DNA of 64,000 bases from Nostoc desertorum CM1-VF14 (GCA_019359245.1 JAHHHR010000004.1:124001-188000), one strand, 5' to 3'. Counted from the stretch's first letter, positions 18,115 to 28,974 are shown. Notes: generated by a model not told the origin, from the letters alone. Translations and numbers: made by a program.

Positions 18115-19830
18115 TTAAAACAAAAAGTACCTCTGTGCCATTGGTAAAACTGTCGCAGGTTCACAAATCAGCAACTCTTCATCTGCCCTGACTTGATATG
18201 TTTCTGGATCAACTTCAATGTGAGGTAATGCATCATTCAGCTTCATATCCCGCTTACTCAATTGGCGTGTCCCAGAAACTGCTACTGCTGCCTTTTGTAA
18301 ACTTAACTGGCTGGGAATTTCTTTCTCTAAAGCTGCTTGGGAAACAAAAGTTAATGATGTGGCATGACGCGCACCTGCGAAACTACCAAACATGGGTCGC
18401 ATATACACTGGTTGCGGTGTGGGAATACTGGCGTTAGCATCGCCCATTTGCGACCATGCAATCATTCCGCCTTTAATCACTATCTCTGGCTTCACGCCAA
18501 AAAATGCAGGACGCCACAAACATAAATCTGCTAATTTTCCCTCTTCCACTGAACCCACATATTCAGCAATTCCATGAGCGATCGCCGGATTAATAGTATA
18601 CTTAGCAACATATCTTTTTGCTCTAAAGTTGTCTGCTTGTTGCTCACTTCCTTGTGGGTTAAGAGTTCCCCGTTGCACCTTCATTTTGTGAGATGTCTGC
18701 CAGGTGCGAATTATCACTTCGCCTACCCTTCCCATCGCCTGGGAGTCGGAAGAAATCATGCTAAATGCGCCTAAGTCGTGCAAAATGTCTTCAGCAGCAA
18801 TAGTTTCCCGACGGATGCGAGATTCGGCAAAAGCGACATCTTCAGCGATCGCTGGATCAAGATGATGACATACCATCAACATATCCAGGTGTTCGTCTAA
18901 GGTGTTGACGGTGTAAGGACGTGTGGGATTAGTGGAAGATGGCAGAACATTAGATTGGCTGCAAACTTTGATGATATCTGGTGCGTGTCCGCCGCCTGCG
19001 CCTTCGGTGTGGTAAGTATGGATGGTACGATTTTTAAAAGCAGCGATCGTATCTTCGACAAATCCGGCTTCGTTTAGGGTATCAGTATGAATCGCTACTT
19101 GCACATCATACTCATCGGCAACGCTGAGGCAAGTATCAATTGCTGCGGGTGTGGTTCCCCAGTCTTCATGAAGTTTTAATCCCATTGCACCAGCGGCTAC
19201 TTGTTCTACAAGTCCTTGGGGTTGACTAGCGTTACCTTTGCCCAAAAATCCTAAGTTGACGGGAAAAGCATCAGCAGCTTGCAGCATTCGGTAAATATTC
19301 CAAGGGCCGGGGGTGCAGGTAGTGGCATTTGTACCTGTAGCAGGGCCAGTACCGCCGCCGATCATGGTAGTAATACCGGAAGCGATCGCCACTTCAATTT
19401 GTTGGGGACAAATAAAATGAATATGGGCATCGATACCGCCAGCAGTGAGAATCATTCCTTCACCAGCTAAGGCTTCGGTTCCGGGGCCAATAATAATATC
19501 TACATTGTCTTGAATATAAGGATTTCCGGCTTTACCAATTTTGAAAATTTTGCCATCTTTAATGCCGATATCTGCTTTGACAATACCCCACCAATCGAGA
19601 ATTAAGGCATTAGTAATTACTAAATCAACAGCACCATCGGCGTTAGAAATGGGGGATTGTCCCATTCCATCTCTGATAACTTTTCCGCCGCCAAATTTCA
19701 CTTCATCGCCGTAGGTGGTGAAATCTTGTTCAACTTCAATAAATAATTCTGTGTCTGCAAGCCGGATGCGATCGCCTACCGTTGGCCCATAGGTTTCGGC
19801 GTAAGCGCGGCGATCCATTCTGTAACTCAT
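18115..19830 (-). CDS. ureC: Urease alpha subunit
   Basis: Catalytic subunit that hydrolyses urea to ammonia and carbamate at a di-nickel centre. The 571-residue protein keeps every key residue: His135 and His137 in DAHIHF, the carbamylated lysine in [10 protein letters not shown] (Lys219), His248 in VAIHTD, His274 in HTYHTEG, the flap Cys321/His322 in MVCHHLDP and Asp362 in [15 protein letters not shown] precedes the ATG. It is the last gene of the ureD-A-B-DUF1349-C run, nine bases after the DUF1349 gene. The accessory genes ureE, F and G are not in the window. Confidence 0.97.
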   Translation of the reverse strand: MSYRMDRRAYAETYGPTVGDRIRLADTELFIEVEQDFTTYGDEVKFGGGKVIRDGMGQSPISNADGAVDLVITNALILDWWGIVKADIGIKDGKIFKIGKAGNPYIQDNVDIIIGPGTEALAGEGMILTAGGIDAHIHFICPQQIEVAIASGITTMIGGGTGPATGTNATTCTPGPWNIYRMLQAADAFPVNLGFLGKGNASQPQGLVEQVAAGAMGLKLHEDWGTTPAAIDTCLSVADEYDVQVAIHTDTLNEAGFVEDTIAAFKNRTIHTYHTEGAGGGHAPDIIKVCSQSNVLPSSTNPTRPYTVNTLDEHLDMLMVCHHLDPAIAEDVAFAESRIRRETIAAEDILHDLGAFSMISSDSQAMGRVGEVIIRTWQTSHKMKVQRGTLNPQGSEQQADNFRAKRYVAKYTINPAIAHGIAEYVGSVEEGKLADLCLWRPAFFGVKPEIVIKGGMIAWSQMGDANASIPTPQPVYMRPMFGSFAGARHATSLTFVSQAALEKEIPSQLSLQKAAVAVSGTRQLSKRDMKLNDALPHIEVDPETYQVRADEELLICEPATVLPMAQRYFLF

Positions 19831-19839
19831 AACTATTCC

Positions 19840-20382
19840 TCACAAACTGCGAATTTGGAATTTTTCAAACCTCATCTGGAAACCATTTCCTTCAGGCGAG
19901 GCACACATTACACCTACACTTACTATTTCTGCTGGAGTCAAATAAGTTAGCCGCAGCATTGTATATTCAGTTCCATTTAAAGAGTATTCCACCTCTATTG
20001 CTGTGCCGCGTCGAGTTACACGTACCCAAATTGCAGATGGATTTTGCGGCATTGGAATAACAGACCAATCCGAGTAATTGCGTGTTACTACTGCGCTAAC
20101 TTGTTGCACGCCATTGACAAATTCAATGCCACATTTCAACCAATTCAACTCATTTAAACGTACCATCAGACCCGCTTGATCGTATAAATCCTGATATTGT
20201 CCGGTGATTTTCACTTCAGCAATAAAGTCACCTTGAATCTTTTGATAAAAAAAGTGACCATTATCTCGAATAAAACCGTAGTGAGTTTCCCGCCAGAAAT
20301 CTGTTTTTGCGCCGGAAGTGATTGCTATCGCTTCATCTTTAACTTCCCAAACAGGCGGTTCATTGTACCATTCCATTTTCAT
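19840..20382 (-). CDS. DUF1349 protein inside urease operon
   Basis: A 180-residue protein that I recognise as DUF1349 (concanavalin A-like fold), by its start MEWYNEPPVWEV, by DFWRETHYGF, DQAGLMVRLNELNWLKCGIEF and WVRVTRRG, and by the C-terminal MCASPEGNGF. It has no signal peptide or membrane segment. It sits between ureB and ureC with gaps of only 2 and 9 bases, so it is certainly co-transcribed and probably translationally coupled. DUF1349 proteins usually stand alone and the function is unknown; a carbohydrate- or ligand-binding role is only a guess. Not a known urease accessory factor. Confidence 0.85.
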   Translation of the reverse strand: MKMEWYNEPPVWEVKDEAIAITSGAKTDFWRETHYGFIRDNGHFFYQKIQGDFIAEVKITGQYQDLYDQAGLMVRLNELNWLKCGIEFVNGVQQVSAVVTRNYSDWSVIPMPQNPSAIWVRVTRRGTAIEVEYSLNGTEYTMLRLTYLTPAEIVSVGVMCASPEGNGFQMRFEKFQIRSL

Positions 20383-20384
20383 AG

Positions 20385-20690
20385 CTACAGAGAACCGTTA
20401 ATTTTGGCGTTGAAGCCGTAGACTTGGCGAGTACCAACGAGGGGGATTAGAGTTATTTCTTTTTCGTCGCCTGGTTCAAAGCGAACTGCGGTTCCGGCGG
20501 GGATATCGAGGCGCATTCCTCGCGCTTGTTCTCTGTCAAAGTTTAAGGCGGTGTTGACTTCATAAAAGTGATAATGGGAACCGACTTGTATAGGGCGATC
20601 GCCTGTATTTGACACTAGCAATTTTATAGTTGGACGACCAACATTTAGTTCAATTTCACCTGCTGGTGTGATAATTTCCCCAGGAATCAT
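20385..20690 (-). CDS. ureB: Urease beta subunit
   Basis: Structural subunit of the urease trimer-of-trimers. The 101-residue product starts [16 protein letters not shown] and holds the family blocks [38 protein letters not shown] and [12 protein letters not shown], at normal length. It follows ureA by 21 bases and precedes the DUF1349 gene by 2. In many proteobacterial operons ureC would come directly next, so the insertion downstream of ureB is the unusual feature here. Confidence 0.97.
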   Translation of the reverse strand: MIPGEIITPAGEIELNVGRPTIKLLVSNTGDRPIQVGSHYHFYEVNTALNFDREQARGMRLDIPAGTAVRFEPGDEKEITLIPLVGTRQVYGFNAKINGSL

Positions 20691-20711
20691 AATAAATTCA
20701 AATTTTTAAAC

Positions 20712-21014
20712 TTAACGAATTGGATTATGTACTGTTACTAACTTTGTGCCATCAGGAAAAGTCGCTTCTACCTGTACGTCATGCACCATTTCAGGTATAC
20801 CTTCCATGACATCATCCCGCGTCAATAGAGTTGTACCATAACTCATTAATTCAGCTACAGTTTGTCCATCTCTTGCACCTTCTAAAATGGCAGCAGAAAT
20901 ATAAGCGATCGCTTCGGGATAATTAAGTTTTAAACCCCTTCCTTTACGTCTTTCTGCTAATAAAGCAGCTGTAAAAATTAGTAACTTATCTTTTTCCTGC
21001 GGCGTAAGTTGCAT
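20712..21014 (-). CDS. ureA: Urease gamma subunit
   Basis: Smallest urease structural subunit, 100 residues, starting [23 protein letters not shown]. The conserved stretches [54 protein letters not shown] run to the C-terminus as in all UreA proteins. It follows ureD by 42 bases on the minus strand. The spacer before it carries a GGAAAGGATAAG ribosome-binding region. Identity is certain from the sequence pattern. Confidence 0.97.
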   Translation of the reverse strand: MQLTPQEKDKLLIFTAALLAERRKGRGLKLNYPEAIAYISAAILEGARDGQTVAELMSYGTTLLTRDDVMEGIPEMVHDVQVEATFPDGTKLVTVHNPIR

Positions 21015-21056
21015 TCTTATCCTTTCCTTCGCGTCCTTCGCGCCTTCGTGGTTCGT

Positions 21057-21896
21057 TCAAAGCTGCCACACTCTTGGTATACAATTACCACGATTTAAAA
21101 AAGAAACTCGCAGCAACTGCCAAACATTAATAAACCAGTTCCTCACCTCAGATGTAGAAGCACCGCGATATCGACACAATAATCCATGTTGTAATCGGCT
21201 AACACCCGCTTCTCCTTCCCCATTCCATAAATTTCGCGTTTTTTCGACAATTTCTGCTGAAACTGCACCACCAACCCAAACTAGACTACCTACTATTGGT
21301 TTTCCAGCCAAACCGTGGGGACTGTGGAAAATTTCTTTGCTACCCCGTAACCATTGCCGATCAATCCACAACGGAACATCTTGTTGCCAAATTTCAGTGT
21401 GCGATCGCAATTCTCCTTGTAAAAATTTCTCTCCCCTAGCACTGCGACCAAATCGGGTAATTTCCCAGCCTAACCAACTAGCCCCGGTTGCTAATTCTAC
21501 CCGTAAATCTTGCCGATAAATCGCGTCGTTAAATAAAATTGTTTCTTGCGGTAACCACTCCAAACAAGCACCAGCGTCAACTTGCATTTGGATGGTCTGT
21601 CTAGCTTGTAAGCCATTGCTGCGGTATATTTTGCTTGCAGCAGCTGTAGTAATTAAGGCTTGGGTTTGGGGTTGGAGGTGGATGTTAGAAGATAAGCGAT
21701 CGCCTCCTACCATTCCCCCAGCCGTGTGTAAAATTACGCTATGACAAACTTTTTTTCCTTCTGGATAGAACGGGCGTTGTACCTTCAGGGGCGCTTGTTG
21801 GTGATTGTAAATTAATTGGGTTTTACCCTGGCGATCGGCATAGACTAAATTAAGTTTGCCATGCCAACCTTCTGCTACTTGCGGATTGCAGGTCAT
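21057..21896 (-). CDS. ureD: Urease accessory protein UreD
   Basis: Scaffold that binds apo-urease and, with UreF and UreG, delivers nickel. The 279-residue product has the family landmarks GKLNLVYADRQGKTQL, FYPEGKKVCHSVILHTAGGMVGGDRL, TTAAASKIYRS and LEWLPQETILFNDA. It is the first gene of the operon, so the promoter should be in the 74 bases up to the methyltransferase stop or further upstream. UreF and UreG genes must lie elsewhere in the genome. Confidence 0.93.
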   Translation of the reverse strand: MTCNPQVAEGWHGKLNLVYADRQGKTQLIYNHQQAPLKVQRPFYPEGKKVCHSVILHTAGGMVGGDRLSSNIHLQPQTQALITTAAASKIYRSNGLQARQTIQMQVDAGACLEWLPQETILFNDAIYRQDLRVELATGASWLGWEITRFGRSARGEKFLQGELRSHTEIWQQDVPLWIDRQWLRGSKEIFHSPHGLAGKPIVGSLVWVGGAVSAEIVEKTRNLWNGEGEAGVSRLQHGLLCRYRGASTSEVRNWFINVWQLLRVSFLNRGNCIPRVWQL

Positions 21897-21970
21897 TTAT
21901 AAATTCAAGATTAAAGTTCAGATATCTTATATTTATTTAATGCATTCTCTGCTACTTTACTTGCAATTTA

Positions 21971-22750
21971 TCATTGTTTTTCGCCAAGGTGTACGCTAGT
22001 GCGATAGACCATATAGACAAAACCACTCTCATCACGAAAGCGCTGATATAATTCTTGAAACCTATCAATAAGCCGTTCATATCTCAAGCCTTCACGCGGA
22101 AGGTAAGAAACACTCATTGCTCGTCCAATAAGTCCAGTTAAATCTAACTGTTGTCTATAAGTAAAATTATATTCATGGATGTTAATAAAATGGGGAGTTA
22201 CTAACAGTGGCTCAACCGACTGCATTCGAGATTCTGCTGGGTGATTATTAGATGCTTCACGGACTATTCGGCTATATTCTGTAGTTAATGCATCCTCTTG
22301 ATCGCGGTTATTCCACACCACAGCCAAGCGTACTGATGGTTTTAAAATGCGGTGAAATTCCAATAAAGTTGTTTCGGGATTAAACCAGTGGAAAGCTTGA
22401 AAACAAGTAACTAAATCAACTGATTTATCAGGTAGTTGGGTAAATTCTGCTGTTCCATCACGGAACTCAATCAAAGGATGTGGTTTAGCAGCTTCTCGCA
22501 TTGCCGCGTTTGGTTCTATGGCTATGACATTAACTCGCCGTTCAGCTAATAGTCTTGAAGCAATTCCTGTACCTGCACCAATATCTGCTGCTACGAGTTG
22601 TGAATTTTCACCTAATCCTTCCAAGACAATATCAATTGCATCTGCGGGGTAGCTTGGTCGATATTTTACATAATCCTCTACTCTGTCAGAAAATCGGTTG
22701 AGTGGGTTTAAGGTATGTAAGGGGGTTGTTTCAGGATTAATTTGGCTCAT
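21971..22750 (-). CDS. Class I SAM-dependent methyltransferase
   Basis: A 259-residue methyltransferase of the UbiE/Methyltransf_11 type. The SAM-binding motif I is VAADIGAGTGIASR, motif II is VNVIAIEPN, and the motif around the third strand is VDLVTCFQAFHWF. The frame is open 48 codons further upstream, but the region from RVEDYVKYRP onward is the family's usual N-terminus, so the ATG at 22750 (MSQINPETT) is chosen. The substrate cannot be told. It precedes ureD on the same strand with a 74-base gap, but a functional link to urease is not evident. Confidence 0.85.
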   Translation of the reverse strand: MSQINPETTPLHTLNPLNRFSDRVEDYVKYRPSYPADAIDIVLEGLGENSQLVAADIGAGTGIASRLLAERRVNVIAIEPNAAMREAAKPHPLIEFRDGTAEFTQLPDKSVDLVTCFQAFHWFNPETTLLEFHRILKPSVRLAVVWNNRDQEDALTTEYSRIVREASNNHPAESRMQSVEPLLVTPHFINIHEYNFTYRQQLDLTGLIGRAMSVSYLPREGLRYERLIDRFQELYQRFRDESGFVYMVYRTSVHLGEKQ

Positions 22751-22772
22751 GTATTTTGATGTAAAAGTAGAA

Positions 22773-22803
22773 GTGCGTAGGTGTAGTCCGTCATAGACAT
22801 CGC
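22773..22803. repeat. Dispersed repeat, GTGCGTAGG family
   Basis: This 31-base element lies in the divergent spacer between the methyltransferase and the HicB-like ORF. It matches, at 27 of 31 positions, the reverse complement of the 3' end of the Uma2 gene (43562-43592), and a further relative is at 38478-38508. Such elements are common between Nostoc genes. Confidence 0.6.
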
Positions 22804-22868
22804 TGTACTTCATAAAAGCGATATCATAACAATTAAACCGCTCCAAACAGTAACATCTACATACAATA

Positions 22869-23036
22869 ATGGAAAGACTGCTAAACATCCACATTGAGAA
22901 ATTACCAGAAGGCGTTTATTTAGCAACATCTGATGACCTTCAAGGTTTGGTAGCTCAAGGACGGACTGTTTCTGAAACTTTAGAAATTGCTCGTGATGTA
23001 GCGCGTAAGTTATTAAAAGCACAGTCTCGAATTTGA
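22869..23036 (+). CDS. HicB-like antitoxin, apparently orphan
   Basis: A 55-residue ORF (MERLLNIHIEKLPEGVYLAT...) ending KAQSRI, with the pattern of short HicB-family (DUF1902-type) antitoxins: a beta-strand pair, DDLQGLVAQGRTVSETLEIARDVARKLL as the helix. A HicA toxin would usually lie next to it, but downstream there is only a 39-codon ORF (23059-23178) with no HicA features. Either the toxin gene was lost or this member works alone. No clear ribosome-binding site was seen, since the ATG follows ATACAATA. Confidence 0.65.
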   Translation: MERLLNIHIEKLPEGVYLATSDDLQGLVAQGRTVSETLEIARDVARKLLKAQSRI

Positions 23037-23222
23037 TAACTGCTAAGACACCAAAAGGATGAAATTAAATTTTGAAGATGTAATTACACGCTTTAATCTC
23101 GAAAAAGCCACTGAGCTTAATGAGTTTAATAAGAAAATATCCGTGTGTCCCCTGAGCCTGTTTATTAGCCCTAGATGATAACGATAACCTGTGTTTGTTA
23201 AAAAATATGTGGTAAAGGTATC

Positions 23223-24218
23223 ATGCTAAATCGATTGGCTAGCGAACATTTATCTTTAGGAACAGCTTTATATAAGGAAGTTTCAATAGACTTTCAAAAG
23301 GCTAAATCTTTTTTGAATGAAACAACAGGTAAAGCTGCTAACGGTTTTACTGAATTAAGTAATAAATCTCTTAGTAATGTATCAGAAGTAGCTGAAAAGG
23401 TAAACAGTTCTTTAAATGAAACTGTTGGCGGAGCAGTTACTACCATAACTAATAAGACTGGTGAAGCTATTAATACAGCTGCTGAAATTACAGACAAGGC
23501 GAAAGGCTCTTTAAGCCAAACAGCTGCAAAGACAAGCGACATTGTAGCTGAAAAAACTGGCAAAGCTATTTATACATTTACACAAAAAGCTGAACATGCT
23601 AAAGATTCATTGACTCAAACAGCAGAAAAAGCAGTTGATAATGTTAGCCTAGTCAGTGGTAAAGCAGTCAATACGATAGCAGAAACTGCCAAACAAGCGG
23701 AAGATTCTCTTCTAGAAACGTTTGAAAAAAGTAAGAACTCTGTAGAAGATACTATTCAAAAAGCCGAACAACTAAGTGCTACTGCTTCTACAGCAATTGA
23801 AAATGCTGTTAATGGTTTTATAAATCATCGATTGGATGCCTTGAATCTTTGGATTGAGGCTCATCCAGCAATCTCTTGGACAATTAAATCAGTCAGTTTG
23901 GGAGTTGATCACCCAATTTATTGCATAGTCATAATACTGTTAACTATTTTTATTCTGTGGCAATTAATTAAAACCTTTAGTCGTTTGATTGAGCAAGGCT
24001 TATTAGTTACATTAACTGCTCCTTTTAAATTCGTTCAGTCCTTATTCAAATTTAGCTTTAAATCCCTATCGATTTTTACAGACAATTCCACTTCTGATTT
24101 GGGTTCGCAGCCCAACAACGAACGGCTGGCAAAACTTTTAACAAGGCTCGAAGCAATTAAACAGGAGCAAAACGAAATTTTACAGCAGATTACAAACTTA
24201 GTCTCATCAACTAGATAA
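23223..24218 (+). CDS. Amphipathic-repeat protein with membrane segment
   Basis: No named family. The 331-residue product has, from about 30 to 195, lysine/alanine/threonine-rich repeats of about 11 and 22 residues (TNKTGEAINTAAEITDKAKGSL, TQKAEHAKDSLTQTAEKAVDNV in pattern), typical of LEA-like or apolipoprotein-like surface helices. A hydrophobic segment, YCIVIILLTIFILWQLI, lies near 233-250, and a C-terminal coiled coil (RLEAIKQEQNEILQQI) closes the protein. It suggests a membrane-attached stress or lipid-binding protein (inference). AAAGG precedes the ATG. Its last 8 bases overlap the convergent Rpn-family gene. Confidence 0.7.
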   Translation: MLNRLASEHLSLGTALYKEVSIDFQKAKSFLNETTGKAANGFTELSNKSLSNVSEVAEKVNSSLNETVGGAVTTITNKTGEAINTAAEITDKAKGSLSQTAAKTSDIVAEKTGKAIYTFTQKAEHAKDSLTQTAEKAVDNVSLVSGKAVNTIAETAKQAEDSLLETFEKSKNSVEDTIQKAEQLSATASTAIENAVNGFINHRLDALNLWIEAHPAISWTIKSVSLGVDHPIYCIVIILLTIFILWQLIKTFSRLIEQGLLVTLTAPFKFVQSLFKFSFKSLSIFTDNSTSDLGSQPNNERLAKLLTRLEAIKQEQNEILQQITNLVSSTR

Positions 24219-25044
24219 CTGCTCTCTCTCCTCTTTCTCCTCTTTGCTGTTCTAACCAAACTACCAAATCAGCAAGTTCGGAAAAATCTAACAATGCCTC
24301 TCCCAAATTTTCTAACTGTTCAGCAGATAAATTCCGAACCTGCTCAACTAATGATCCATCAATATCACCAAAACGCCGTTTAAGTAGACGACTAATCAAT
24401 TTAAATGCTTCTTTTTGAACGATATCTTGATAAATTACAGACTCTTTCATAATATCCTCCCGTAAAAATTGCCGAACCAAATCCTTTCCAAACCGCAAAC
24501 CCGCCAGAATTTCTACACAACTCGCAATATTTTGTTGCTCCTCCTTATCTGGAATTGTAGCGACTTGTTCAGCCACTTGTGCCAGTAAAGTTTGTGGCGA
24601 GTCAGTTCGTGTCAAACTTGCTAAAGGTAACAGCGCCGGATTAGCTAAAAATAGTGTTGAATCTTGCTCCCAAAGACGAACAACCTGATATTGGTGAATC
24701 GTCGTGTTGTCCCGATATTCTTCAGTAAAAGCCATTTCATTAGTAGTTTCCTGCAAAAAGATTAGCACTTGCACTACAGGACAACGGTATTGACGCTTCA
24801 GCCTCACAGAATAATCGAGCATTCGGAAATTAAGCGCCGGATTAGATTTTGCCAAAGTTTGAAATTCAATGTGCAAAATTTGGTTAGCTGCTTGCAAAAA
24901 TGTCACAGAATCTGCACGAATTGGTTCAAGCGTGAGTTCTGTTTTTAATACTTCAATTTGTTGCACCTCTACCCCAAGCAACCAACGGACAAACTCGGCT
25001 GGGTACTGTTCAGCTAAATATTTACAAGCGTTGTCGTAACTCAC
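24211..25044 (-). CDS. Rpn family PD-(D/E)XK nuclease/transposase-like protein
   Basis: A 277-residue member of the Rpn (recombination-promoting nuclease, 'putative transposase') family that is abundant in cyanobacteria. It starts SYDNACKYLAEQYPAEFVRWLLG and has the nuclease core QILHIEFQTLA (Glu and the Q of the active site), followed by YRCPVVQVLIFL. The C-terminal part, from about 205, is a DUF4351-like helical region (RFGDIDGSLVEQVRNLSAEQLENLGEALLDF). An upstream extension of the frame overlaps the groEL terminator. The GTG at 25044, with AGGAG just upstream, is therefore the better start. Confidence 0.85.
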   Translation of the reverse strand: MSYDNACKYLAEQYPAEFVRWLLGVEVQQIEVLKTELTLEPIRADSVTFLQAANQILHIEFQTLAKSNPALNFRMLDYSVRLKRQYRCPVVQVLIFLQETTNEMAFTEEYRDNTTIHQYQVVRLWEQDSTLFLANPALLPLASLTRTDSPQTLLAQVAEQVATIPDKEEQQNIASCVEILAGLRFGKDLVRQFLREDIMKESVIYQDIVQKEAFKLISRLLKRRFGDIDGSLVEQVRNLSAEQLENLGEALLDFSELADLVVWLEQQRGERGERAVI

Positions 25045-25060
25045 CCTCTTCTCCTGACAC

Positions 25061-25098
25061 AAAAAAACAGCCGCCTCCACAAGGGAAGCAGCTGTTTT
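25061..25098 (-). terminator. Rho-independent terminator of groEL
   Basis: Read on the minus strand: AAAACAGCTGCtTCC, loop cttgt, GGAgGCgGCTGTTTT, then a run of T. It lies 20 bases after the groEL stop and just upstream of the Rpn-family start. This separates the two same-strand genes and shows that the frame extension into this region is not coding. Confidence 0.85.
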
Positions 25099-25117
25099 AT
25101 TATGTAACTACAAAGTA

Positions 25118-26758
<1,641 letters not shown>

Positions 26759-26789
26759 CTAAATTCCGGGAGTTAAGTCAATTTTTTCT

Positions 26790-26850
26790 TGAATTGGGCA
26801 TTGGGCATTGGGCATTGTCTTTATTTTTGACATTCCCTATTCCCCATTCC
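26790..26850. repeat. TTGGGCA/CCCATTCC heptamer repeats in groES-groEL spacer
   Basis: The unit TTGGGCA is repeated three times from about 26793, followed by CCCTATT/CCCCATT/CCCTACT units. They are inside the groESL transcript. Same style as the repeat patches seen at many other gene borders of this window. Confidence 0.6.
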
Positions 26851-26853
26851 CTA

Positions 26854-27165
26854 CTAAATAACGACTGCTAAAATATCTTTTTCAGAAAGCAGTACATATT
26901 CTTCGGTACCGAGTTTAATGTCTGTGCCAGCGTACTTAGAGTACAGCACCTTATCGCCGACTTTAATTTCCAATTCTTGACGGCTACCGTCATCGTTACG
27001 CTTGCCAGGGCCAAGGGCGACTACTTCCCCTACTTGGGGCTTTTCCTTGGCGGTATCGGGCAAATACAGACCACCTGCGGTCTTTTCCTCAGAGGCGTTC
27101 ACTTTTACGAAAACGCGATCGCTCAAAGGTTTAACTGTAGAAACGCTTAAAGATAAAGCTGCCAT
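26854..27165 (-). CDS. groS: Co-chaperonin GroES
   Basis: 10-kDa lid of the GroEL cage. The 103-residue product starts [22 protein letters not shown] and includes the mobile loop [17 protein letters not shown], which binds GroEL, and the C-terminal [26 protein letters not shown]. It is the first gene of the heat-shock operon, with the CIRCE operator 22 bases upstream of its ATG. Length and sequence are typical for cyanobacteria. Confidence 0.97.
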   Translation of the reverse strand: MAALSLSVSTVKPLSDRVFVKVNASEEKTAGGLYLPDTAKEKPQVGEVVALGPGKRNDDGSRQELEIKVGDKVLYSKYAGTDIKLGTEEYVLLSEKDILAVVI

Positions 27166-27186
27166 ATTATTTCTTTCCCTTAGAGT

Positions 27187-27213
27187 TTAGCACTCTCGAC
27201 TCCTGAGTGCTAA
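27187..27213. promoter_or_regulatory. CIRCE operator (HrcA site)
   Basis: TTAGCACTC (27187-27195), nine-base spacer TCGACTCCT, GAGTGCTAA (27205-27213): a perfect match to the CIRCE inverted repeat. It lies 22 bases upstream of groES, in the position expected for HrcA repression of groESL. HrcA itself is not in this window. Confidence 0.95.
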
Positions 27214-27506
27214 TTTACCGAAAAGTAGCATCCAATGGCAAGAATTCTTTGAGTACGGGTTCCCGAACTAGAAATTCATTAGTGTACTTAAGTATAAATG
27301 CTTAATTATTTTTACTCTTCAGGTTTTGTTCAATAAGTTACGTATATTTCTATATGGTCATAGGAAGTCGGGAGTCAAGACTAGTGAAGAGTTTTCACAA
27401 TGTCCAATGCCCAATCCCCCATTCCCTACTCAGTCAACTTTATTTGCAAAGCTTGGAAATTGTTATAGAACTGTAATCAGGGAGTCGCTCAATAAGTAAC
27501 AATACA

Positions 27507-27965
27507 GTGATTCAGTCTAGCCATCAAATCCCCAAAACCACTAAATCTCCAGAACATAAATCCCTGAGTAATTGTGTAGAAATTTTAGGACTTGCAAAAA
27601 TTCAGCAACACATTTTTATTGGCGCTGACCAGACAATTGCTAACTGCTGCTCAAAACGAGCTAGTCTGGAATCCTGGGAATACTTAAAAAAGCGGCTTAA
27701 AGAGTTAAAATTTGATGAGCCACAGCAGAGTCATCCCATTTGCGTCTATAGAACTAAAGCCAATTGCTTGCGCGTTTGTTGTTCTAGACCCATAATGGTG
27801 GTTTACCCTGATGGTGTCTGGTATCGCCAAGCAAGCCCGGAAGTTATTGAGCGGATCATCCAAGAACACTTAATAGGCAATGAGGTGGTACAAGAATATG
27901 CGTTTTTGACCCATTCTTTACCAGAAACTTCCTTAGTTTCTTGTGAACACCTCATAGAGGCTTAA
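27507..27965 (+). CDS. (2Fe-2S) ferredoxin-like protein
   Basis: A 152-residue protein of the thioredoxin-like [2Fe-2S] ferredoxin family found in cyanobacteria. The family pattern HIFIGADQ...NCC, then [22 protein letters not shown], holds the likely cluster ligands: two cysteines near 48-49 and the CxxxCC group near 92-97. The usual spacing C-x(11-14)-C...C-x3-C is roughly kept. The start is a GTG without a clear ribosome-binding site. It is an orphan gene between groESL and a response regulator; electron transfer is the probable role, the partner is unknown. Confidence 0.7.
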   Translation: MIQSSHQIPKTTKSPEHKSLSNCVEILGLAKIQQHIFIGADQTIANCCSKRASLESWEYLKKRLKELKFDEPQQSHPICVYRTKANCLRVCCSRPIMVVYPDGVWYRQASPEVIERIIQEHLIGNEVVQEYAFLTHSLPETSLVSCEHLIEA

Positions 27966-28295
27966 CAACCGAAGGATATGGTATTGCAGTAAGCTTTAAG
28001 AAAGTGCGGGTTGGTTTTGAGGTAGGGTCATCTTTAAGCCAATACTTAGCTTGTGAGTCAGAAGGATTATTATTTAATCAGTGTTTTTTCGCCCGCCACT
28101 TTCAATGCGCTATTATATATCGCATTATAGATACTACTGCTATACGTATCCTTGCTGGACTTTTGCTATCGAGCGACTAGTCTTTTAAAAATGCTCGGCA
28201 TTTTTGAGACTTCGAGACAGCAAAGGCAAGTTAAGTAGGGAAAAGGACAACATCTCCAAATAACCCACCATAGAGGATAAATATTCAAGACTTTG
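27966..28295. other. Non-coding gap with terminator hairpin
   Basis: No gene was found. A compact hairpin, AAAAATGC (28187-28194), loop TCG, GCATTTTT (28198-28205), looks like a short rho-independent terminator. Next to it GAGACTTCGAGAC forms a second small stem. The response-regulator promoter should follow, at about 28210-28290. Confidence 0.45.
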
Positions 28296-28973
28296 ATGGA
28301 CCGAAGCGCGACAAGTGCCACTGCTATGAAAGAGCCCAGCATGAAAGATCACAAACGACTTCTATTGATTGATGATGACCCTAACCTCATCTTGCTGGTG
28401 AAGGATTACTTAGAATTCCGGGGATATGAAGTTATCACCGCCGAAAATGGACGTGAAGCTCTGGAAATTTTAGAGCAAGATGTTCCAGACATGATCATCT
28501 GCGACGTGATGATGCCGGAAATGGACGGATATACTTTTGTGGAACAAGTCCGGCAAAACGAACGCACCAGCTGGATTCCGGTTCTTTTCCTTTCAGCTAA
28601 GGGACAAAGTGCAGACCGAGTTAAGGGTCTGAATAAAGGTGCTGATGTTTATATGGTCAAACCCTTTGAACCAGAAGAACTCGTAGCGCAAGTTGAATCC
28701 TCGCTGAAACAAACTATCCGTTGGAAAGAACACCAAGCTAAAGGAGGCGAAAACGGTTCCCGCATCCAGGTTCCCTTCGATGTGCAATTAACCCCAACCG
28801 AACTCAAAGTAGTCCAGTTCGTCGCTAGGGGTTTAGCTAACCGGGAAATTGCTGAAGAACTAAATGTTAGTCAGCGCACGGTTGAAAGCCATGTGTCCAA
28901 TATGTTGGGCAAAACCAATCTCCACAACCGCACTGAACTAGCACGGTGGGCGATTGAAAATCAAATGGCATAG
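28296..28973 (+). CDS. LuxR/NarL-type response regulator
   Basis: A 225-residue DNA-binding response regulator. The receiver (about 20-140) has LLLIDDDPN, the phospho-acceptor in IICDVMMPEMDGY, the threonine/serine in VLFLSAKG and the lysine in VYMVKPF. A LuxR HTH (about 160-222) reads LTPTELKVVQFVARGLANREIAEELNVSQRTVESHVSNML. It resembles the cyanobacterial/plastid Ycf29 (Rre1) group, but I cannot separate that from paralogues. The frame opens with TTG-ATG; the ATG at 28296 is taken, though later ATGs (28326, 28341) are possible. No kinase is adjacent. Confidence 0.85.
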   Translation: MDRSATSATAMKEPSMKDHKRLLLIDDDPNLILLVKDYLEFRGYEVITAENGREALEILEQDVPDMIICDVMMPEMDGYTFVEQVRQNERTSWIPVLFLSAKGQSADRVKGLNKGADVYMVKPFEPEELVAQVESSLKQTIRWKEHQAKGGENGSRIQVPFDVQLTPTELKVVQFVARGLANREIAEELNVSQRTVESHVSNMLGKTNLHNRTELARWAIENQMA

Positions 28974-28974
28974 T

